From NCBI GenBank assembly GCA_000831005.1, contig CP007152.1, positions 4,464,001 to 4,528,000 of the forward strand: DNA of 64,000 bases. Direction: 5' to 3'. Every line of letters begins with the position of its first letter. Positions within the stretch are counted from its first letter, which is position 1. Source of the stretch: Marinobacter salarius (GTDB lineage: Bacteria; Pseudomonadota; Gammaproteobacteria; Pseudomonadales; Oleiphilaceae). Under the pieces are notes generated by a model. That model saw nothing but the letters and a program-made list of their open reading frames with translations, was not told where the DNA came from and did no database searches. Positions 57,384-64,000 of the stretch are shown one piece after another. Made by a program: the position numbers and the translations under genes.

Positions 57384-58148
57384 ATGGAGTACAGCAACAT
57401 ATTGCTTGAAAGGCACGAGGCGGTGGCTCTCGTCCGGCTCAACCGGCCAGCAGTGTACAACGCTTTGATGAACGAATTGACGTCCGCTCTGGAAGCCCTG
57501 GAAGCAGATAACGCCATTCGCGCGATTGTCATTACCGGCAACGAGAAAGCCTTTGCCGCCGGCGCAGACATTTCCGAAGTCCACGCCCTGGACTTTTCCC
57601 GGGCTTACCGGGAGCGCTTCATCTCCGCTAACTGGGAAACCGTGACCCGATGCCGCAAACCGGTGATTGCCGCGGTGGCCGGCCTGGCACTCGGCGGTGG
57701 CTGTGAGCTGGCGATGATGTGCGACCTCTTGATCGCCGCCGATAACGCCCGTTTCGGCCAGCCGGAAGTGAAGATCGGCACCCTGCCTGGAGCTGGAGGA
57801 ACCCAGCGACTGGCCCGGGCCATCGGTAAGGCTAAGACCATGGACCTGTGCCTGACGGGTCGGGTGATGGATGCGCAGGAAGCTGAACGCAGTGGTCTGG
57901 TCAGCCGGGTGGTGCCGGCTGACGATCTGCTCGAGACGGCCCTCGCGGTCGCGGCCGAGATCGCCGGCTACTCGCAGATGGCGACCATGATCAACAAGGA
58001 TGCGGTTAACCAGGCGTTCGAGACTCCCCTGAGAGCGGGCATCGAGTACGAGCGCCGTCTGCTGTGGTCCAGCTTTGCCTCCGAAGACCGCAACGAGGGC
58101 ATGACCGCCTTTCTCGAGAAACGTCAGCCCCGGTGGCAGCACCGGTAA
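57384..58148 (+). CDS. badK: Cyclohex-1-ene-1-carboxyl-CoA hydratase
   Basis: ATG 57384 follows AGGAGAGG by 5 bases. The 254-residue crotonase has both catalytic glutamates of enoyl-CoA hydratases (GGGCELAMMCDLLIA and LPGAGGTQRLARAIG) and reads closely like BadK: AFAAGADISEVHAL, NWETVTRCRKPVIAAVAGLA, AIGKAKTMDLCLTGR, EGMTAFLEKRQPRWQHR. It hydrates the ring double bond to 2-hydroxycyclohexanecarboxyl-CoA. Divergent from aliA, with which it shares a 210-bp control region. After its stop, 58149-58394 contains no gene I can support. Confidence 0.9.
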   Translation: MEYSNILLERHEAVALVRLNRPAVYNALMNELTSALEALEADNAIRAIVITGNEKAFAAGADISEVHALDFSRAYRERFISANWETVTRCRKPVIAAVAGLALGGGCELAMMCDLLIAADNARFGQPEVKIGTLPGAGGTQRLARAIGKAKTMDLCLTGRVMDAQEAERSGLVSRVVPADDLLETALAVAAEIAGYSQMATMINKDAVNQAFETPLRAGIEYERRLLWSSFASEDRNEGMTAFLEKRQPRWQHR

Positions 58149-58394
58149 CAGAACCGTTAACCCACACATGCCCAGGCGCGGCTATGGCTATTTATTTCAC
58201 CTCTCCCGCAAGGCCGTAAACGAAATCCGCTTCTGCTCCAGACGCAGATTTACGCCAGGCTCCAGGGTGCCCAGTAGGCGCAGATTGGTTAAAGGACCTG
58301 CACCAACAAGCAATGCAGGCAAAAAACACCCTCGATCTGCAGATCGGTGACTGCGTGACAGGGCACTTGTCCGCACTCACGTAGCCGGCTTTCC

Positions 58395-58795
58395 TCAGTA
58401 TTCGTTCTTTAGGCGAAACCAGAGGGCATAAAGCGCCGGGACAAACAATAGCGTGATCAGAGTGCCGACCGCCACGCCACCGATAAGGACATAAGCCAGC
58501 GGCCCCCAGAACAGGTCAAAGGTCAGAGGTACAAACGCCAGAACGGCCGCCAGGGCGGTGAGCACCACGGGCCGGGCACGCTGGACTGCCGCCTCGATAA
58601 CCGCTTCCCGGGCAGCCATTCCTGCTTTGAAGTTGTCCTGCACCTGCTGCGTCAGAATCATGGTATTTCGCATCAGGATGCCGCCCAGGCCAATCAGCCC
58701 CAGCAGCGCGGTAAAGCCAAAGGGTTGATTAAACAGCAGCAAAGCCAGCACAGCCCCAATCAGCCCCAGTGGCGCGGTGGCCAGAACACCCACGC
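58395..58795 (-). pseudogene. C-terminal fragment of an RND efflux pump
   Basis: About 130 residues of the last membrane bundle of an RND pump are readable: VLATAPLGLIGAVLALLLFN, GFTALLGLIGLGGILMRNTM, ARPVVLTALAAVLAFVPLTF, VAVGTLITLLFVPALYALWF. The rest is missing; at about 58795 the sequence passes into an antisense xdhB. The fragment and the pump truncated at 43263 together would cover all but about 100 residues of one RND protein and are on the same strand. Confidence 0.75.
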
Positions 58796-60359
58796 CACCC
58801 GGCGACCGGTGCGGTACCGGCTGTCCCGGGCGGACGACATGGTGCAGACCGGCAAGCGCCACGACTTCTACAACACCTACGACATCGGCTTCGATGACGA
58901 CGGCCTGATCCGGGGCGCCGACCTGATGGTGGCCGGGCGCTGCGGCTATTCCCCGGACCTGTCCGACGCCATTGTCGACCGCGCCATGTTCCACGCCGAC
59001 AACGCCTACTACCTGGACCAGGCCCGGGTGGTGGGCCACCGCTGCAAGACCCATACGGTGTCCAATACCGCCTTCCGGGGCTTTGGTGGGCCCCAGGGCA
59101 TGATGATCATCGAACAGGCCATGGACGACATCGCCCGCCACCTGGGCCGGGATCCGCTGGATATCCGCAAGCTCAACCTCTACCGGCCCGGGCGGGACAC
59201 CACCCACTATGGCCAGACGGTGGAGCAGCACGTGCTGCCGGAACTGATGGAAAAACTGGAGGCAAGCTCCGACTACCGCCAGCGCCGGGCGGAGATCACC
59301 GCCTTCAACCGTACCAGCCCGGTGCTCAAACGTGGCCTGGCATTGACCCCGGTGAAGTTCGGCATCTCCTTCACCGCCAAGCACCTGAACCAGGCCGGCG
59401 CGCTGGTGCACATCTACACCGACGGCAGCATCGTGGTGAACCACGGCGGCACCGAGATGGGCCAGGGCCTGTATATCAAGATTGCCCAGGTGGTGGCCTC
59501 CGCCTTCCAGGTGGACCTGGAACGGGTCAAAGTGACTGCCACCCGTACCGACAAGGTGGCGAATACCTCGCCCACGGCGGCATCCTCAGGCTCTGACCTG
59601 AACGGCATGGCAGCGCTGGATGCCTGCGAGAAAATCCTGGAAGGGCTGGTGGCCTTCGCCGCACAGCACTGGTCGACCCCGGCGGAGCAGATCAGCTTCT
59701 CCGACAACCAGGTGATGATCGGCGGCCTCGCCGTGCCCTGGGAAACCTTCATCCAGGCCGCCTACATGAGCCGCATTCCCCTGTGGTCCTCCGGCTTCTA
59801 CGCCACCCCGAAAATCCGTTACGACCCGGAGACCGGCACCGGCCGGCCGTTCCTCTACTACGCCAATGGCGCCGCCTGTTCCGAAGTGGTGGTGGACACC
59901 CTCACCGGGGAATACCGGGTGGTGCGCACCGACATCCTCCACGATGTGGGCCGGTCCCTGAACCCGGAGATCGACATCGGCCAGATCGAAGGCGGCTTCG
60001 TGCAGGGCATGGGCTGGTTGACCACTGAGGAACTGGTGTACAGCGATGAGGGCCGGCTGCTGACCACCGGCCCCGCTACCTACAAGATTCCCGCCGTGTC
60101 TGACTGCCCGCCGGACCTGCGGGTGGCGCTGCTGCCGGAGAGCCCGAACCGCGAGGCCACCGTGTTCCACTCCAAGGCCGTGGGCGAACCACCGCTGATG
60201 CTGGGTATCGCCGTGTGGAGTGCCTTGCGGGATGCCGTGGCCAGCGTCACCGACTACCGCTACAGCCCGCCCCTGGACACCCCGGCCACACCGGAACGGG
60301 TGCTGGGTGCCGTCACCGCCAGCCAGCAATGGCTGAACCAACAGAAGGAGACCGCGTGA
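58796..60359 (+). pseudogene. xdhB: Xanthine dehydrogenase molybdopterin-binding subunit, N-terminus missing
   Basis: Homology starts abruptly at about HATRRPVRYRLSRADDMVQT and continues to the stop: NTAFRGFGGPQGMMIIEQAM (active-site Arg region), GRDTTHYGQTVEQ, GTEMGQGLYIKIAQV (Moco binding), and the catalytic Glu region near AVGEPPLMLGIAVWSALRDA. About 520 of roughly 780 residues remain. The enzyme oxidises hypoxanthine and xanthine to urate. Unless the missing part is an assembly gap, the subunit is not functional. The stop overlaps xdhC. Confidence 0.85.
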
Positions 60360-61242
60360 TGGAACGGCGACTGAACTGGTACCAGGCCGTGGCCCACTGC
60401 GAGGACCGGGGCGAACCTTATGTGCTGGTCACCGTGCTGGGGGTAACCGGCTCGGTACCCCGGGAGCCCGCCAGCAAGATGGTGGTGACGGGCGAACACA
60501 GCTACGACACCATCGGCGGCGGCCACCTGGAATACCGCATCTGCCAGCAGGCCCGGGAGCGGCTGGCGAAGCAGGACTACACCAGCGAGCTGGCCCACTT
60601 TCCCCTGGGTGCGAGCCTGGGCCAGTGCTGTGGCGGCAGCGTGTCGGTATTGATCGAGGCTCATCCGGGCTGCGAGCAGGAACTGGTGATCTTCGGGGCC
60701 GGCCACGTGGCCCGGGCCCTGGTCAACATCCTCGGCGACCTGCCCTGGCGGGTTACCTGGGTGGACGAGCGCGCCGACCAGTTTCCCGTGGAGGTGCCCG
60801 CCAATGTGCGCATCCACCACACCGATGACCCGGTGGGGGATGCCCCGGCCCTGTGCACCGGCAAACAGGTGCTGATCCTCACCCATAACCACCAGCTGGA
60901 TTTCGACCTGTGCCGCTCCCTGCTGACGGCGGGAGACTGCGCGGGCATCGGCCTGATCGGCTCCGACACCAAGGCGGAGCGCTTCCGCCAGCGGCTGGAG
61001 CACCGTGGCTTCAGCCCCGACCAGATCGACAGCATCCGCTGCCCGGTGGGTCGTTCTGATATACCCTGGCAAACGCCCCCATGGAGGTGGCCGTGTCCAT
61101 CAGCGCCGAACTGCTGAGCCTGACCGCCAGCGCGGACCAGCCCGCCACCCGCCGCGGCCTGCCCTGGAAGGAACTGAAAGGCCTGATCCAGAACCCCGAC
61201 ACCGGCCAGTCATCCAGAGAGAGCAATTCGAATGAGTCTTGA
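60359..61242 (+). CDS. xdhC: XdhC, molybdenum-cofactor insertion chaperone for xanthine dehydrogenase, one frameshift
   Basis: ATG 60359 overlaps the xdhB stop (TGATG). The XdhC/CoxI N-terminal motif GEPYVLVTVLGVTGSVPREP, the LGQCCGGSVSVLIE stretch and the Rossmann domain (ELVIFGAGHVARALVNIL, LILTHNHQLDFDLCRSLL, GLIGSDTKAERF) are clear. Near 61060 the frame shifts; MEVAVSISAELLSL in the next frame is the usual C-terminus, ending at 61242. XdhC binds and sulfurates Moco and hands it to XdhB. The end overlaps uraD by 11 bases. Confidence 0.88.
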
Positions 61243-61732
61243 AGAACTGAACGCCCTGCCCCGGGACCAGGCCGAAGCCCGCTTCCGGGACTGCTGCGCC
61301 GCCGATCCCTGGGTCTGGGGCATGGTGATTAACCGCCCCTACACCAGCCGCGAGGCGATGATGGAACAATGCCACCGCCTTTGGCCCATCCTCACCGAGG
61401 ACGACTGGCTGCAGGCCTTCGAGGCCCACCCGCAGATCGGCGACGTGGACAGCCTGCGTAAGAAATACGCCAGCACGAAAGCCCTGGCCAGCGGTGAGCA
61501 GGCCGGCGCCCGGGGCGCCGATGAAGACGTGCTCCAGCGCCTGAAGCAGGGCAACGACACCTACCTGGACAAGTTCGGCTTCATCTTCATCGTCTGCGCC
61601 ACCGGCAAGTCCGCCGACGAGATGCTGGCCCTGCTGGAGGCGCGGCTGCCCAACGGCCGCGAGATGGAACTGAAGAACGCCGCCCGGGAACAGGCAAAGA
61701 TCACCGAGATACGACTGGAGAAACTGGCATGA
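61232..61732 (+). CDS. uraD: 2-oxo-4-hydroxy-4-carboxy-5-ureidoimidazoline (OHCU) decarboxylase
   Basis: The 166-residue helical enzyme has the family signature around the catalytic histidine (FEAHPQIGDVDSLRKKYAST) and the motif YLDKFGFIFIVCATGKSADE. It converts OHCU to S-allantoin, the last step from urate. It overlaps xdhC upstream and uraH downstream (ATGA). Complete, no frameshift. Confidence 0.95.
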   Translation: MSLEELNALPRDQAEARFRDCCAADPWVWGMVINRPYTSREAMMEQCHRLWPILTEDDWLQAFEAHPQIGDVDSLRKKYASTKALASGEQAGARGADEDVLQRLKQGNDTYLDKFGFIFIVCATGKSADEMLALLEARLPNGREMELKNAAREQAKITEIRLEKLA

Positions 61733-62073
61733 CCGACAAGAGTCCCATCACCACCCACATCCTCAACCTGGGCAGCGGCAAGCCCGCCGCCGGGGTTGCC
61801 GTCACCCTGGAACAGGTGATCGACGACCGGGCCGTACCCATCGCCGACGGTTTCACCGATGACGATGGTCGCCTGATGTCGTGGTTCGCCAGCACCCTCG
61901 AGTCCGGCCACTACCGGTTGCGGTTCGACACCGGTGCCTGGTTCCAGGCGCAAAACCTCGACACCTTTTACCCGGAGGTGACCCTGAACTTCCAGGTGTC
62001 AGACCCGCAGGCCCACTACCACGTGCCGCTGCTGCTGAACCAATGGGGCTACTCGACCTACCGGGGGAGCTGA
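61729..62073 (+). CDS. uraH: 5-hydroxyisourate hydrolase (transthyretin-like)
   Basis: The 114-residue protein shows the TRP signatures: ITTHILNLGSGKPAAGVAVT (catalytic His), DDDGRLMSW (Arg), FYPEVTLNFQV and HYHVPLLLNQWGYSTYRGS with the C-terminal YRGS tetrapeptide. It hydrolyses 5-hydroxyisourate to OHCU, feeding UraD. Its TGA overlaps the guaD ATG. Confidence 0.96.
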   Translation: MTDKSPITTHILNLGSGKPAAGVAVTLEQVIDDRAVPIADGFTDDDGRLMSWFASTLESGHYRLRFDTGAWFQAQNLDTFYPEVTLNFQVSDPQAHYHVPLLLNQWGYSTYRGS

Positions 62074-63460
62074 TGACCAGGACAACCCACACCGCGTTCC
62101 CGGCTGGCTGCGAGGCCCACCGGGGCGCCTGCTCCACTTCCTCGGCGACCCCGGCAACGAACCGGATCCCAGAGATGGCAGCCTGGACTACTTCGGTGAC
62201 GGCCTGCTGGTAGTGCTGAACGGCCAGGTGCTTGCGGCTGGTTCGGCGGAAAACCTGCTACCGCAATTGCCCGCAGGCACCCCGGTCACCGACTGGCAGA
62301 GCGGCCTGATCCTGCCCGGTTTTATCGACACCCACGTGCACATGCCGCAACTGGGGGTGATGGCCAGCTACGGCGCCCAACTGCTGGACTGGCTGGAGAC
62401 CTACACCTTCCCCCACGAGGCCCGCTTCAGCGATGGCGACTGGGCACGGGCCGAGGCGCAACGGTTCACCGACCTGCTGCTGGCCCACGGCACCACCTCC
62501 GGACTGGTGTTCTGTACCTCCCACCCCGCCTCGGTGGACGCCCTGTTCCAAGCCGCCGAAAGCCGTGGCATGGGCCTCACCGCCGGCAAGGTGATGATGG
62601 ACCGCCACGCCCCGGACAACCTCACCGACACCACCCAGGGCAGCTACGACGATAGCCTGGCGCTGCTGCAGAAATGGCACGGCCAGGGCCGCCAGCGCTA
62701 TGCCATTACCCCGCGTTTTGCGGCAACCTCCACCCCGGAGCAACTCACCCTGGCCGGCCGGCTCGCCGCGGATCACCCGGACGTCATGGTCCAGACCCAC
62801 TGGGCGGAGAACACCGGCGAGATCCGGTGGATCAGCGAGCTCTTCCCGGAGCGCCACAGCTACCTGGACGTGTACGACCACTACGGCCTGCTGGGGAATC
62901 GCACGGTGCTTGCCCATGGCATCCATATTGATGACCGGGACCGCCAGCGGCTGACCGAAACCGACACCCGCATCGCCTTCTGCCCCACCTCCAACACCTT
63001 TCTGGGCAGCGGCCTGTTCGACTTCCGAACCGCCCGGGAGGCGGGCGTGACCGTGGGCCTGGCTTCAGACGTCGGCGGCGGCACCAGCCTGTCGATGCTG
63101 GCCACCATGGCCGAGGCCTACAAGGTCTGCCGCCTGCGGGGCCAGACCCTGACACCGTGGCAGGCGTTCTACCTGGCCACCCTGGGTAACGCCCGGGTAC
63201 TGCACCAGGCGGAGCAGACCGGCAGCTTCCGGCCCGGTCGCCACGCCGACTTCGTGGTGCTCGACCAGAACGCCTCACCGGCCCTGACCATGAAGCAGGC
63301 GTACAGCCACACCCTGGCAGAGACCCTGTTCAACCTGATGATCCTGGGGGACGACCGGGCCATCGTCGCCACCGCCGTGGCCGGCGAAATCCGCTATCAC
63401 AGATCCGACGGCGCCACCGCAACCACCCCGACGCCCGTATCCCCCACCCAAGGAGCCTGA
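62073..63460 (+). CDS. guaD: Guanine deaminase, one frameshift near the N-terminus
   Basis: ATG 62073 (MTRTTHTAF) overlaps the uraH stop. Near 62100 the frame shifts and continues as GRLLHFLGDPGNEPDPRDGS, then FGDGLLVVLNGQVLAAGSAE. The amidohydrolase barrel has the metal motif DTHVHMPQ, TTSGLVFCTSHPAS, QTHWAENTGEIRW, LAHGIHIDDRD and the catalytic Asp in ASDVGGGTSLSM. It makes xanthine from guanine, feeding xanthine dehydrogenase. About 460 residues. The gene ends three bases before the puuD start. Confidence 0.92.
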
Positions 63461-63463
63461 TTG

Positions 63464-64000
63464 ATGGAAGCATACCTCAGCGAATGGCTTGGCCTGATGG
63501 TCCGCTGGTTTCATGTGATTGTCGGCGTCGCCTGGATCGGCGCGTCCTTCTACTTTGTCTGGCTGGACAACCACCTGCGGGAACCGCCGGAGTGGAAGAA
63601 ACAGGAAGGCATCAAGGGCGACCTCTGGGCCATCCACGGCGGCGGCATCTACGAAGTGGCCAAGTACCAACTGGGGCCAAGGGAAATGCCCCGAGAGCTG
63701 CACTGGTTCAAGTGGGAGCCTACACCACCTGGCTGAGCGGCATGACCCTGCTGTTCATCGTCTACTACCTGGGGTCACCGGGCTACCTGATCGACCCGTC
63801 CAAAGCCGATATCAGCCTGGGCACCGGTGTCGCCATCGGCCTGGGTACCCTGGCCCTGGTGATGGCGATCTACGAAGCACTGATCCGCAGTCCCCTGGCC
63901 CACAACGGCAAGGGCTTCGGTCTGGTGCTGTTCGCCATCTTGCTGCTGGTGGACTGGGGGCTGTTCCAGGTGTTCTCAGGCCGGGGTGCCTACATCCATG
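63464..64000 (+). CDS. puuD: Membrane urate hydroxylase PuuD, 3' end outside the window, one frameshift
   Basis: ATG 63464 follows AGGAG. The product starts MEAYLSEWLGLMVRWFHVIV and has the first helix HVIVGVAWIGASFYFVWLDN, then GDLWAIHGGGIYEVAKYQL. One added G near 63715 restores FKWEAYTTWLSGMTLLFIVY, and further helices run to the window end. In this family an N-terminal membrane domain is followed by a C-terminal cytochrome c that takes electrons from urate oxidation to 5-hydroxyisourate. That part lies beyond 64000. It completes the purine-to-allantoin route. Confidence 0.88.

Noticed and set aside
58395..59444. A 349-residue minus-strand frame spanning the RND fragment and beyond.
   Set aside because: Its first two thirds are antisense of xdhB with low-complexity His/Val-rich translation; only the RND part is genuine.

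Overview
The window looks like chromosome of a marine, halotolerant gammaproteobacterium of the Marinobacter type. This rests on the housekeeping order tig-clpP-clpX-lon-hupB-ppiD, the order birA-coaX-SPOR-tRNA(Thr/Tyr/Gly/Thr), an ectoine synthase, an array of GQ-motif (DUF6160-like) exported proteins, and a cyclohexanecarboxylate catabolic cluster. It is an inference from gene content; no 16S gene is present.

Layout. 1-25.7 kb is accessory DNA with plasmid- and island-type cargo. In order it holds: gene remnants (solute-binding protein, enolase-superfamily enzyme, gutted BtuF-like gene); a GST gene between direct repeats; lipoproteins; a NYN-domain gene broken by an IS21-family remnant; a tyrosine integrase; a leftward five-gene operon ending in a divergent csrA and containing a DUF1173 gene; a PAS-like sensor, a 43-residue ORF and an orphan hybrid kinase; umuDC with a damaged SOS box; a KfrA-like coiled-coil protein with four 9-bp repeats in front; an SF1 helicase; a probable Tus-family protein with a partner gene; a lone ectC; and two ABC-2 permease genes. 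It ends exactly at the 3' end of a tRNA-Leu (25.74 kb). 25.74-43.26 kb is core chromosome: protein quality control (tig, clpPX, lon, hupB, ppiD), the four-gene DUF6160-like array, birA-coaX-SPOR and four tRNAs. At the 3' end of tRNA-Thr(GGT) the expected tufB is missing and accessory DNA resumes. 43.26-48.8 kb is a probable TetR-controlled operon (two thioesterases, hydrolase, membrane-fusion protein, RND pump cut at its C-terminus). 49.4-52.1 kb is ompW plus fused gene fragments. 52.1-58.1 kb is a complete cyclohexanecarboxyl-CoA to pimeloyl-CoA cluster (badR, aliB, badI, badH, aliA, divergent badK). 58.4-64 kb joins an RND C-terminal fragment to a purine-catabolism operon (xdhB-xdhC-uraD-uraH-guaD-puuD).

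Quality. More than twenty genes carry frameshifts, including normally indispensable ones (lon, birA) and ppiD. Where I could reconstruct the frame, most are repaired by adding one base, often in a short run. I read these as sequencing errors and annotate such genes as single CDS. Several abrupt joins (25.7, 43.26, 51.1 and 58.8 kb) cut genes in mid-domain; they are either real rearrangements or chimeric assembly, and the sequence alone cannot decide.

Most interesting leads: the umuDC SOS box split by a 7-bp tandem duplication; the Tus-like gene with Ter-like motifs on both sides; the csrA/DUF1173 operon; the KfrA-like gene with iterons; and the four-gene DUF6160-like secretome array.
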